Shown here: one piece after another, positions 9,488-17,860 of the stretch
Position numbering within the stretch: the first letter of the stretch is position 1
Layout: the number at the start of each line of letters is the position of its first letter
From: PALSA-894 sp963757565
Lineage (GTDB): Bacteria; Pseudomonadota; Alphaproteobacteria; Rhizobiales; Xanthobacteraceae
Length of the DNA stretch: 64,000 nt
Direction: 5' to 3'
Assembly (NCBI GenBank): GCA_963757565.1
Contig: CAVWSB010000011.1
Span: forward strand, 1,550,001 to 1,614,000
Translations under genes and position numbers: made by a program
The notes under the pieces: generated by a model
The model's input: only the letters and a program-made list of their open reading frames with translations
Database searches by the model: none
What the model was told of the DNA's origin: nothing

Positions 9488-10414
9488 GTGCTGCAGCCAC
9501 TTCCGCCGCTCAATGCGCTCCGCGCCTTCGAGGCGATTGCCCGGCATCTGAGCTTCGCCAAGGCGGCCGACGAACTGCACGTCACGCCGGCCGCGCTCAG
9601 CCATCAGATCCGCGCGCTGGAAAGCCAGCTTGGGCTGGAGCTGTTTCACCGCCGCACCCGGTCCATCGAGCTGACCGAGGCCGGCCGGCTGATCTATCCC
9701 GGCCTGCACGCGGGCTTCGAGAGCGTGCGCAACGCGCTTCGTCAGCTCAATCGCGCGCGAGACGCCAACGTGCTGGTTATCTCGGCGACGCCAGGGCTCG
9801 TCGCCAAGTGGCTGATGCCGCGGCTATGGCGTTTCCTGCACGCGAATCCCGAAATCGACGCGCGGGTCTCGGCGACGCTCAAGGTCGCGGATTTTACGGC
9901 CGAGGGCGTCGACGTCGCGATCCGGCTGAGCAAGCGCATCGCGGTCGATTTGCACGACGAAATCCTGTTCGAGGATTCGATGCTGCCGGTGTGCAGCCCG
10001 AGCCTCGTCGAACAGGGGCTGCGCAGTCCCGCCGATCTGCCGCGCTTTCCCTTGATCCACTATGAGTTTCTGACCTCGATGCATGCGCCACCGGGCTGGG
10101 CCGACTGGTTCGCCGCGGCCGGGCTCACCACCGCCGACGCGACGCGGGGCTTGAAGGTCAATGTCGCGGACCATGCGCTCGATGCCGCTGTCGCCGGGGC
10201 GGGGGTCTCGCTGTCGCACAAGCTGATCGCCTCGGACGATGTACATTCGGGGCGGCTGGTGACGCCGTTCGGACCCGAACTTCCGCTAGCGTCCGGCTAC
10301 CACTTCGTTTGTCTCAAGGGCCAGGAGACGCGACCCAGCGTGCGCGCCTTCCATGACTGGCTGTTCGCCGAGATGGCCGAGACCAAGGCGAAGTGGGCAG
10401 CGCTTGGCGCCTGA
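9488..10414 (+). CDS. LysR-family transcriptional regulator, GcvA-like
   Basis: The 308-residue protein has the LysR winged helix-turn-helix at residues 1-62 (PPLNALRAFEAIARHLSFAK, then AALSHQIRALESQLG and LFHRRTR). The effector-binding domain that follows has the GcvA-like LMPRLWRFLHANPEIDARVS stretch. It would bind DNA as a dimer or tetramer and respond to a small molecule. Start GTG 9488 is the first codon that gives the full helix-turn-helix; the region before it is AT-rich promoter. By analogy with VtlR/LsrB-type regulators beside DUF1127 genes, its main target may be the divergent small gene; this is inference. The frame is intact, although the genes on both sides carry breaks. Confidence 0.92.
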   Translation: MLQPLPPLNALRAFEAIARHLSFAKAADELHVTPAALSHQIRALESQLGLELFHRRTRSIELTEAGRLIYPGLHAGFESVRNALRQLNRARDANVLVISATPGLVAKWLMPRLWRFLHANPEIDARVSATLKVADFTAEGVDVAIRLSKRIAVDLHDEILFEDSMLPVCSPSLVEQGLRSPADLPRFPLIHYEFLTSMHAPPGWADWFAAAGLTTADATRGLKVNVADHALDAAVAGAGVSLSHKLIASDDVHSGRLVTPFGPELPLASGYHFVCLKGQETRPSVRAFHDWLFAEMAETKAKWAALGA

Positions 10415-10495
10415 AATCAAATCCTCAGGCAGTGGATGTGGAAAACTCGGTTCAAATTGCGGAATGCTGTTGATCCCGTTCTCTTTTTGTTCCAA

Positions 10496-10519
10496 AGGTC
10501 CTAGCTAAGGAGAGGACCT
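10496..10519 (+). promoter_or_regulatory. Stem-loop holding the ribosome-binding site of the next gene in its loop
   Basis: A perfect 7-bp inverted repeat, AGGTCCT (10496-10502) and AGGACCT (10513-10519), flanks a 10-base loop AGCTAAGGAG that contains the Shine-Dalgarno core AAGGAG. The second arm touches the ATG at 10520. The layout could present or hide the ribosome-binding site, or act as a DNA operator for a dimeric regulator. Confidence 0.55.
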
Positions 10520-11679
10520 ATGACCGAAAAGCCAACCTCTGAGAGCGCGCCAGAAGCAGCCTTTGAACCGACGCCATTAGCAAAAAGCAAACCCGGCCCA
10601 AGCCTACGAAAGAGAAGTCAGACAAGAGCGCGAGGTCGAAGAGGAAACACGCTTCGAAGAAGCAATCAAAGGCAGCCGCGCTTCGAAGGCCGTATCCTCG
10701 CGTTACACTCGAAGAAGCACTGAAGATCCCATACGCTCTCAAGGATAAGAACGGAGGAACGCTTGGCCCCCGGCCGACGTAGCCAACTCTATAAACCTGT
10801 CGCCAAAGAATACTGATTTCTTTTATCTCGCTGCGGCATCGCGCGATTTTGGTCTAACGGAAGGTAGTCGAGATTTCGGAGCAAATTTCTCTCACTGAGC
10901 TTGGCCGCGATCTGGTTTACGCGCCGGGTCAATCCGAAGAGAAAGCGAAACAGCGGGAGGCGTTGCTCAAAGTCGAAATATTCCGGAAGGTCCTCGAATA
11001 CTACAAAGGCGCCAATTTACCTGAGATGCAATATCTTGGGAACACACTCACGTGCGAGTTTAGTCTTGATCCCGCTTTCCATGAAGAATTTTCAAGATTG
11101 TTTCGTGACAACTGCCAATTCCTTGAAATTGGCTCTGGCTTCTCTTCGGAAACAAACTCGCTGCGTGAGCGGACAAATACCCGCGTCGGGGATTTTACGT
11201 CGACGGTAATTCTTGCTGAACCGACGAAGGCGACCGGTCTCCGGCGTTTCGCAATTATGCCCTTCCGCGAGCGGGAGAATTTGAGGTCGGTAGGGTTCTT
11301 CGATGAAGTCTTGCGTGCATTGATCGCTCCGGCTGGTCGCGATGCGGGCTTCGAGGTGCTAACCGCTAACCGAGATGGTAGTGATGTTATTCAAGCGACG
11401 ATAGTGAACCAGCTCCTTGATGCCGATCTTGTAATTGCAGACCTTACCGAAAATAACCCGAATGTCCTCTTTGAACTCGGTTTGCGAATTGCGGAGGATA
11501 AACCGGTTGCGCTGATCCGGGCGAGAGGAACGGCGGCAATTTTTGACGTTGATAATATGTTGCGGGTGTTTGAGTACGATCCGAACCTGTGGACCAGTAA
11601 CATTGAGCACGATCGCCCTAGGCTAGTGGATCATATCAAAGCAACTTGGGAGGGCGTGCGAGCACTCTCACGTTCATGA
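10520..11679 (+). pseudogene. DUF5343-like winged-helix plus nucleoside 2-deoxyribosyltransferase-like domain protein, three frameshifts
   Basis: Joining frames gives one protein of about 386 residues. It has a Lys-rich start (residues 1-65), a region resembling DUF5343 (LEEALKIPYALKDKNGG, then WPPADVANSINLSPKNTDFFYL, SRDFGLTEGSRDSEQISLTELGR and VFRKVLEYYKG-like), a linker, and a C-terminal domain of the nucleoside 2-deoxyribosyltransferase/TIR-like type. That last domain reads RRFAIMPFRERENLRSVGFF, then LLDADLVIADLTENNPNVLFELGLRIA, then KPVALI. Such C-terminal domains are often attached to sensor or immune modules and may cleave nucleotides or NAD; catalysis here is unproven. Breaks lie near 10575 and 10763 (a base missing) and 10875 (an extra T). 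The clean 3' frame starts at TTG 10963. Base composition is less GC-rich than its neighbours, which suggests transfer. It sits between LysR and nuoJ, inside the split nuo operon. Confidence 0.7.
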
Positions 11680-11684
11680 AGATT

Positions 11685-11699
11685 TCTCTCCGGGAGAGA
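11685..11699 (+). terminator. Compact hairpin after the DUF5343/deoxyribosyltransferase-like gene
   Basis: TCTCTCC (11685-11691) and GGAGAGA (11693-11699) form a perfect 7-bp inverted repeat around one G, starting 6 bp after the stop codon. There is no clear T-run after it, so it may be a weak terminator or an mRNA end. The remaining 190 bp to nuoJ must hold the promoter for nuoJ-N if transcription does not read through; I could not pick out promoter boxes there. Confidence 0.4.
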
Positions 11700-11889
11700 C
11701 GAATTTCCATTGCGGCAGAATTCACGAGCATGTGACGCGGCCACAGGGCGTCGTAGGGTATTCCAACTTGCTCGCGTAGAGCCCAAAATTGCTTGTTCCA
11801 CGCGCGCTTGTGGCCCGAAAATTCCCCCGTTGCCCCTCATGCCGCACCGCGCTAGGAACGGTTCGCCCGGCCGGGCTCAAGAGACCTGA

Positions 11890-12507
11890 ATGATTCTCGC
11901 CGCCCTATTTTTCTACCTCTTTGCAGGGGTTTGCATCGCGTCGGCCTTCATGGTCATCGCGTCGAAAAACCCCGTGCATTCTGTCCTGTTCCTGATCCTC
12001 GCCTTCGTCAACGCGGCGGGACTGTTCGTGCTGCTCGGCGCCGAGTTCCTCGCGATGATCCTGATCGTGGTCTATGTCGGCGCGGTCGCGGTGCTATTCC
12101 TGTTCGTTGTCATGATGCTCGACGTTGACTTCGCTGAGTTGCGCCAGGGCTTCCTCAATTATCTGCCCGTGGGCGCGCTGGTCGGCATTGTGGTGCTGAT
12201 GGAACTGCTGCTGGTGGTCGGCGGCTGGGTCATCGGTGCGGGCGTGCCGAAGGCGATCACGTCGCCGATCCCGCCGATGGCCGACGTCACCAACACCGAA
12301 GCGCTCGGCCTCGTGCTCTATACGCACTACGTCTACTACTTCCAGGCCGCTGGGCTGATCCTGCTGGTCGCGATGGTCGGCGCGATCGTGCTGACCTTGC
12401 AGCACCGGGTGCGCGTGAAGCGGCAGGACATGGGCGCTCAGGTGCGCCGCACCAAGGCCGAGGCGATGGAGGTCGTGAAGGTGCGGTCGGGGCAGGGGCT
12501 TACATGA
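11890..12507 (+). CDS. nuoJ: NADH-quinone oxidoreductase subunit J (NuoJ)
   Basis: Membrane subunit of complex I at the junction of the two arms. The 205-residue product has five hydrophobic segments. It begins FFYLFAGVCIASAFMVIASKNPVHSVLFLIL and carries the conserved LNAEFLAM-like and VYVGAVAVLFLFVVMML stretches of TM3, the helix that forms a pi-bulge in solved structures. It ends with a cytoplasmic basic tail (VRVKRQDMGAQVRRTKAEAMEVVKV). ATG 11890 gives the normal start. Its TGA overlaps the nuoK ATG (ATGA at 12504-12507). Upstream is accessory DNA, not nuoI. Confidence 0.97.
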   Translation: MILAALFFYLFAGVCIASAFMVIASKNPVHSVLFLILAFVNAAGLFVLLGAEFLAMILIVVYVGAVAVLFLFVVMMLDVDFAELRQGFLNYLPVGALVGIVVLMELLLVVGGWVIGAGVPKAITSPIPPMADVTNTEALGLVLYTHYVYYFQAAGLILLVAMVGAIVLTLQHRVRVKRQDMGAQVRRTKAEAMEVVKVRSGQGLT

Positions 12508-12812
12508 TCATCGGCCTTGGCCACTATCTGGCGGTCGCCGCGATCCTGTTTACGCTCGGGATCCTCGGCATTTTCATCAACCGCAAGAATGTCATCGTCA
12601 TCCTGATGTCGATCGAGCTCATCCTGCTCGCCGTGAACATCAACCTCGTGGCGTTTTCGTCCTTCCTTGGCGATCTCGTCGGCCAGGTGTTCGCGCTGTT
12701 GGTGCTGACTGTCGCGGCGGCCGAGGCCGCCATCGGCCTTGCCATTCTGGTGGTGTATTTCCGCAACCGCGGCTCGATCGCGGTTGAAGACATCAACCTG
12801 ATGAAGGGGTGA
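12504..12812 (+). CDS. nuoK: NADH-quinone oxidoreductase subunit K (NuoK)
   Basis: This small membrane subunit of complex I is related to MrpC of antiporters. The 102-residue protein has three helices with the family stretches FTLGILGIFINRKNVIVILMSIELILLAVNINLV and AAAEAAIGLAILVVYFRNRGSI. Glutamates in the second and third helices (MSIE, AAEAAIG) correspond to the conserved proton-pathway residues. The start overlaps the nuoJ stop, and nuoL begins 10 bp after the stop, so the genes are likely co-translated. Confidence 0.98.
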   Translation: MIIGLGHYLAVAAILFTLGILGIFINRKNVIVILMSIELILLAVNINLVAFSSFLGDLVGQVFALLVLTVAAAEAAIGLAILVVYFRNRGSIAVEDINLMKG

Positions 12813-12822
12813 ATCTCTCCTC

Positions 12823-14922
12823 ATGTATCAGGCCATCGTCTTTCTCCCGTTACTGGGCTGCATCGTCGCCGCCCTGATCGCGATTGCCGGCGCGCGCGCA
12901 CGCCACCCCGGCGGCAGCCCCGCGGCCGGGGCGGAAGATCACACCCACGACCACGGTCCGCACACCGGCGGGGGCGCGCCGTCGCCGCATGGCGATCACG
13001 CGGTCGCGCATGCGACGCATCACGAGGACGATCACCACGCGCATGAGCCGCCCGCCGCGGGGTCGCGCCCGGCCGAACTCGTCACGACGCTGTTCCTGTT
13101 CGTGGCCGCGGTGCTGTCCTGGATGGCGTTCTGGCGCGTCGGCTTCAATCACCAGGATTCGCGCGAGGTGCTGTTCGCCTGGATCTACTCGGGCGACCTG
13201 AAGGTCGACTGGACCATCCGCGTCGACACTCTGACCGCCGTCATGCTGGTCGTCGTCACGACCGTGTCGGCGTTCGTGCATCTCTATTCGATCGGTTACA
13301 TGGAGGAGGACCCGCACCGGCCGCGATTCTTCTCATATTTGTCGCTGTTCACCTTCGCGATGCTGATGCTGGTGACCGCCGACAATCTCGTGCAGCTGTT
13401 CTTTGGCTGGGAGGGCGTGGGTCTCGCGAGCTATCTGCTGATCGGGTTCTGGTACCAGCGCCCGTCGGCCAACGCCGCGGCCATCAAGGCGTTCGTCGTC
13501 AACCGCGTTGGCGATTTCGGTTTCGCGCTCGGGATTTTCGCCGTCTTCATGATGACCGGCGCGATCGATCTCGACACCGTCTTCGCGCAGGCGCCCTCGT
13601 TGACCGGCAAGACCATCAATTTCTTCGGCTGGCACGCCGACGCCATGACGCTGATCTGCCTGCTCTTGTTTATGGGCGCGATGGGCAAGTCGGCGCAGTT
13701 CCTTCTGCACACCTGGCTCCCCGATGCGATGGAGGGCCCGACACCGGTCTCCGCGCTGATCCACGCCGCCACCATGGTGACGGCGGGCGTGTTCATGGTG
13801 GCGCGGCTCTCGCCGCTGTTCGAGCTGGCGCCGAACGCGCAGGCTTTCGTGACTTTGGTCGGCGGGACGACCGCCTTCTTCGCCGCCACGGTCGGATTGG
13901 TGCAGAACGACATCAAGCGCGTGGTCGCTTACTCGACCTGCTCGCAGCTCGGTTACATGTTCGTCGCAATGGGCGTCGGCGCCTATTCGGTCGGCATGTT
14001 CCACCTGTTTACCCATGCCTTCTTCAAGGCGCTCCTGTTCCTCGGCTCGGGCTCGGTGATCCACGCGATGCATCACGAGCAGGACATGCGGAAGATGGGC
14101 GGGCTTCGCGACAAGCTGCCCGTGACCTACGTGTGCATGCTGGTCGGCACGCTGGCTCTGACGGGCTTCCCGCTCACCGCCGGCTATTTCTCCAAGGATG
14201 CCATCATCGAGGCGGCGGCCTCGGGCCACAATCCGTTCGCGTCCTATGCGTTCGTGATGACGGTGGTCGCCGCCCTGCTCACCTCGTTCTACTCGTGGCG
14301 GCTGGTGTTCATGACGTTCCATGGCAAGCCGAAAGATCAGCACGCGTATGAGCACGCGCACGAAAGCCCGTGGGTCATCCTGATTCCACTGATCTTCCTT
14401 GCCGCTGGCTCGATCCTTGCGGGCTATCCGTTCCACGAACTGTTTGCTGGCGAGCACGTCGGGGAGTTCTTCCGCGAGTCGCTGAAGTTCGGACCGGACA
14501 ACCACGTCCTGCACGAGATGCACGAGCTGAACTGGATGATCTCCTCCGTGCCGACCGTGATGATGGTGATCGGCTTCCTCGTCGCGTGGCAGTTCTACAT
14601 CCGGCGGCCCGACCTGCCGAAGGCACTCGCCGAGCAGCAGGCGCCGCTTTACCAATTCCTGCTCAACAAGTGGTACTTCGACGAGATCTACGACTTCCTG
14701 CTCGTGCGCCCGGCGATATGGCTTGGCCGCGTGCTCTGGAAGGGCGGCGACGGTTTCGTCATTGACGGCATGGGACCGGACGGGGTCTCGGCGCGCGTGC
14801 TCGACGTCACGCGCAACGTGATGCGCCTGCAGACCGGCTATCTCTATCACTACGCGTTCGCGATGCTGATCGGCATCGCGGCGTTCATCACCTGGTTCAT
14901 GTTCTACGCGGGAGGCCACTGA
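12823..14922 (+). CDS. nuoL: NADH-quinone oxidoreductase subunit L (NuoL) with a His-rich loop
   Basis: This distal antiporter-like subunit of complex I pumps protons and carries the long lateral helix. The 699-residue protein has the family core (GWEGVGLASYLLIGFWY, LPDAMEGPTPVSALIHAATMVTAGVF, CSQLGYMFVA) and the C-terminal extension WYFDEIYDFLLVRP. Between the first and second membrane helices, residues about 30-78 form a hydrophilic insert with 12 histidines in residues 40-74 (nt 12940-13044), mixed with Asp and Glu. This looks like a metal-binding stretch, not a membrane helix. The rest is of normal length. ATG 12823 follows nuoK by 10 bp. The stop overlaps the nuoM start (TGATG). Confidence 0.97.
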   Translation: MYQAIVFLPLLGCIVAALIAIAGARARHPGGSPAAGAEDHTHDHGPHTGGGAPSPHGDHAVAHATHHEDDHHAHEPPAAGSRPAELVTTLFLFVAAVLSWMAFWRVGFNHQDSREVLFAWIYSGDLKVDWTIRVDTLTAVMLVVVTTVSAFVHLYSIGYMEEDPHRPRFFSYLSLFTFAMLMLVTADNLVQLFFGWEGVGLASYLLIGFWYQRPSANAAAIKAFVVNRVGDFGFALGIFAVFMMTGAIDLDTVFAQAPSLTGKTINFFGWHADAMTLICLLLFMGAMGKSAQFLLHTWLPDAMEGPTPVSALIHAATMVTAGVFMVARLSPLFELAPNAQAFVTLVGGTTAFFAATVGLVQNDIKRVVAYSTCSQLGYMFVAMGVGAYSVGMFHLFTHAFFKALLFLGSGSVIHAMHHEQDMRKMGGLRDKLPVTYVCMLVGTLALTGFPLTAGYFSKDAIIEAAASGHNPFASYAFVMTVVAALLTSFYSWRLVFMTFHGKPKDQHAYEHAHESPWVILIPLIFLAAGSILAGYPFHELFAGEHVGEFFRESLKFGPDNHVLHEMHELNWMISSVPTVMMVIGFLVAWQFYIRRPDLPKALAEQQAPLYQFLLNKWYFDEIYDFLLVRPAIWLGRVLWKGGDGFVIDGMGPDGVSARVLDVTRNVMRLQTGYLYHYAFAMLIGIAAFITWFMFYAGGH

Positions 14923-16430
14923 TGTCGAGCTGGCCAATCCTGTCGATCACGACGTTCCTGCCACTGCTCGGCGTGCTGTTCATCTTCACTCTCAACGGCG
15001 ACGACGCCATCGTGAAGCGCAATGCGCGCTGGACCGCGCTGTGGACCACACTTGTCACCTTTGCGGTGTCGCTGATCCTGGTATGGCGCTTCGATCCTGC
15101 GTCGCCGGAATTCCAGTTCGTCGAGAAGCGCGCCTGGCTCGGCGGCACGTCCGCCTATCACATGGGTGTCGACGGGATTTCGCTCCCGTTCGTGATCCTC
15201 ACAACCGGCCTGATGCCGCTCTGCATCCTGGCGAGCTGGGAGGTGATCCAGACCCGCGTGAAGGAATACATGATCGCGTTCCTCGCGCTCGAGACGCTGA
15301 TGGTCGGCACCTTCTCGGCGCTCGATCTGGTGCTGTTCTATCTGTTCTTCGAGGGCGGCCTCATTCCGATGTTTCTGATCATCGGCGTTTGGGGCGGGCC
15401 GCGGCGCGTCTATGCAAGTTTCAAGTTCTTTCTCTACACGCTGCTCGGCTCGGTGCTGATGCTGCTCGCCATCATGGCGATGTACTGGCAGGCCGGCACC
15501 ACGGACATTCCGGCGCTTATGAAGTTCGCGTTTCCGCAGGGCATGCAGACCTGGCTTTGGCTCGCCTTCTTCGCATCATTCGCCGTGAAGATGCCGATGT
15601 GGCCGGTGCACACCTGGTTGCCCGACGCGCATGTCGAGGCGCCGACCGCCGGCTCGGTGATCCTTGCCGCGATCCTGCTAAAGATGGGTGGCTACGGCTT
15701 CCTGCGCTTCTCGCTGCCGATGTTCCCCCACGCCTCGACCGATCTCGCGCCGCTGATCTTCACCCTCTCGGTCGTCGCCGTTATCTACACCTCGCTCGTC
15801 GCGCTGGTACAGGAGGACATGAAGAAGCTGATCGCCTATTCGTCCGTCGCCCACATGGGCTTCGTCACCATGGGTATCTTCGCACTCACCACGCAGGGGA
15901 TCGCGGGCGGCATCTTCCAGATGATCTCGCACGGGCTCGTTTCGGCTGCGCTCTTCCTGTGTGTCGGCGTCGTTTACGACCGCATGCATACGCGCGAGAT
16001 TTCCGCCTATGGCGGGCTCGTCAACAACATGCCGCTCTATGCGGTGGTGTTCCTGCTATTCACGATGGCGAATGTCGGGCTGCCGGGCACGTCGGGCTTC
16101 GTCGGCGAATTCCTCAGCCTGATCGGGACGTTCAAGGTGAATATCCCGGTCGCGGCGCTGGCGACACTCGGCGTTATCCTTTCGGCCTGCTACGCGCTCT
16201 GGCTCTATCGCAAGGTGATCTTCGGCGTGCTGGAAAAGCCTGCGCTGATGGCACTGCGTGACATCGGACGGCGGGAAATCCTTGTGTTTGCCCCCCTCGT
16301 CATCCTCACCATCCTGTTCGGCATCTATCCGAAACCGGTGCTCGACATGTCGGCCGCATCGGTCGCGCAACTGCTTGAGAACTATCAGGCGGCGGTCGCG
16401 CCGAAGAAGGCTGCGATGGTGGCGAAATGA
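14922..16430 (+). CDS. nuoM: NADH-quinone oxidoreductase subunit M (NuoM)
   Basis: This is the second antiporter-like proton-pumping subunit of complex I. The 502-residue protein has about fourteen helices. Visible family elements are YHMGVDGISLPFVILTTGLMP, the conserved TM5 glutamate region (FLALETLMVGTFSALDLVLFYLFFEGGLIPMFLIIGVWG), WPVHTWLPDAHVEAPTAGSVILA with the key lysine stretch before it (FAVKMPMWP), and the SVAHMGFVT segment. The start overlaps the nuoL stop by one base and the stop overlaps nuoN (ATGA), so translation is probably coupled along the operon. Confidence 0.98.
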   Translation: MSSWPILSITTFLPLLGVLFIFTLNGDDAIVKRNARWTALWTTLVTFAVSLILVWRFDPASPEFQFVEKRAWLGGTSAYHMGVDGISLPFVILTTGLMPLCILASWEVIQTRVKEYMIAFLALETLMVGTFSALDLVLFYLFFEGGLIPMFLIIGVWGGPRRVYASFKFFLYTLLGSVLMLLAIMAMYWQAGTTDIPALMKFAFPQGMQTWLWLAFFASFAVKMPMWPVHTWLPDAHVEAPTAGSVILAAILLKMGGYGFLRFSLPMFPHASTDLAPLIFTLSVVAVIYTSLVALVQEDMKKLIAYSSVAHMGFVTMGIFALTTQGIAGGIFQMISHGLVSAALFLCVGVVYDRMHTREISAYGGLVNNMPLYAVVFLLFTMANVGLPGTSGFVGEFLSLIGTFKVNIPVAALATLGVILSACYALWLYRKVIFGVLEKPALMALRDIGRREILVFAPLVILTILFGIYPKPVLDMSAASVAQLLENYQAAVAPKKAAMVAK

Positions 16431-17860
16431 ACCCGGCGGACTTTCCCGTGCTGCTGCCGGCCCTGCCGGAGATCGTGCTGGCGGTCGGCGCAATGGTGCT
16501 GGTCGCCTACGGGGCGTTCGTCGGCGAGCGAGCGACGCAGACCATCAACTGGGCGGCGTTTGCGCTACTCGTCGTCGCGGGACTGATCCTCGATGAACTG
16601 CCCGCGGGCAAGCTCGTTACGTTCGGCGGCGGCTTCGTGGTGGACGATTTCGCGCGTGTGCTCAAGCTGCTCGCGCTGATCGGTTCGGCTGCAACCATCG
16701 TGCTGGCGCGCGATTACCTGGCGTTGGAGAAGCAGGAGAAGTTCGAGTTCTCGATCCTGATCCTGCTCTCGACCACCGGCATGATGATGCTGATCTCGGC
16801 CGCGGATCTGATCGCGCTCTATCTCGGCCTCGAGTTGATGAGCCTTGCTCTTTACGTGGTGGCGGCGAGCGACCGTGACAGCGTTCGCTCGACGGAGGCC
16901 GGCCTGAAGTACTTCGTGCTTGGCGCGCTCTCTTCCGGAATGCTGCTGTATGGAGCCTCGCTGATCTACGGCTTCACCGGCACCGTGAACTTCGCCGGCA
17001 TCGCGCAGGCGGCGGGCCACGGCGGCATCGGGCTGACCTTCGGCCTTGTCTTCCTGTTCGCGGGCTTTTGCTTCAAGGTCTCGGCCGTGCCGTTCCACAT
17101 GTGGACGCCCGATGTCTACGAAGGCGCGCCCACTCCGGTCACGGCATTCTTCTCCTCGGCGCCGAAGATCGCCGCGATGGCGATCTTCGTGCGTGCGCCG
17201 ATCGTGGCATTTCCCGAGATCACGCCGCAATGGCAGCAGATCGTGGTGTTCGTCTCGATCGCCTCGATGGCGCTCGGCGCGTTTGCGGCGATCGGGCAGC
17301 GCAATATCAAGCGGTTGATGGCCTACTCGTCGATCGGCAACATGGGTTTCGCGCTCGTCGGCCTTGCCGCCGCCACGCCGGAAGGCGTGCAGGGTGTGAT
17401 CGTCTACATGGCGATCTATCTCGCAATGACGCTGGGAACTTTCGCGGCGATCCTCTCGATGCGGTCGCGCGGCGTGCTGGTGGAGAATATCTCCGATCTT
17501 TCCGGCCTTTCGCGCACCAGTCCCGCGTTGGCGTTCTTCCTCGCCGTGATGATGTTCTCGCTCGCCGGCATTCCGCCGCTCGCCGGCTTCTTTGCGAAAT
17601 ATTTCGTCTTCCTCGCTGCCATCAAGGCGGGCCTGTATGTGCTTGCCGTTCTCGGCGTGCTGGCGAGCGTGGTCGGCGCCTATTACTATCTTACCATCGT
17701 CAAGGTGATGTATTTCGACGAACCCGCCGGCTCGTTCGCACCGATGCCGATCGGATTGAAGATCGTGCTCGGGGTGAGCGGTCTGTTCGTTCTCTTGTTC
17801 ATTGCGTATCCGTCGCCGCTGGTGACGGCCGCGGCTGCGGCCGCGAAGTCCCTGTTCTGA
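16427..17860 (+). CDS. nuoN: NADH-quinone oxidoreductase subunit N (NuoN)
   Basis: This is the third antiporter-like subunit of complex I, next to the NuoJ/K module. The 477-residue protein is complete. Features include GMMMLISAADLIALYLGLELMSLALYVV with the essential glutamate, STEAGLKYFVLGALSSGMLLYG with the pump lysine, FKVSAVPFHMWTPDVYEGAPTPVTAF, and SIGNMGFALVG. ATG 16427 lies inside the nuoM stop. Its own stop TGA overlaps the ATG of birA (TGATG at 17858-17862), so birA is read from the same transcript. Confidence 0.98.
   Translation: MNPADFPVLLPALPEIVLAVGAMVLVAYGAFVGERATQTINWAAFALLVVAGLILDELPAGKLVTFGGGFVVDDFARVLKLLALIGSAATIVLARDYLALEKQEKFEFSILILLSTTGMMMLISAADLIALYLGLELMSLALYVVAASDRDSVRSTEAGLKYFVLGALSSGMLLYGASLIYGFTGTVNFAGIAQAAGHGGIGLTFGLVFLFAGFCFKVSAVPFHMWTPDVYEGAPTPVTAFFSSAPKIAAMAIFVRAPIVAFPEITPQWQQIVVFVSIASMALGAFAAIGQRNIKRLMAYSSIGNMGFALVGLAAATPEGVQGVIVYMAIYLAMTLGTFAAILSMRSRGVLVENISDLSGLSRTSPALAFFLAVMMFSLAGIPPLAGFFAKYFVFLAAIKAGLYVLAVLGVLASVVGAYYYLTIVKVMYFDEPAGSFAPMPIGLKIVLGVSGLFVLLFIAYPSPLVTAAAAAAKSLF

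Noticed and set aside
5352..11889. A transposon or prophage as the cause of the nuo split
   Set aside because: I found no transposase, integrase, terminal inverted repeats or obvious direct repeats at the block ends, only accessory genes.
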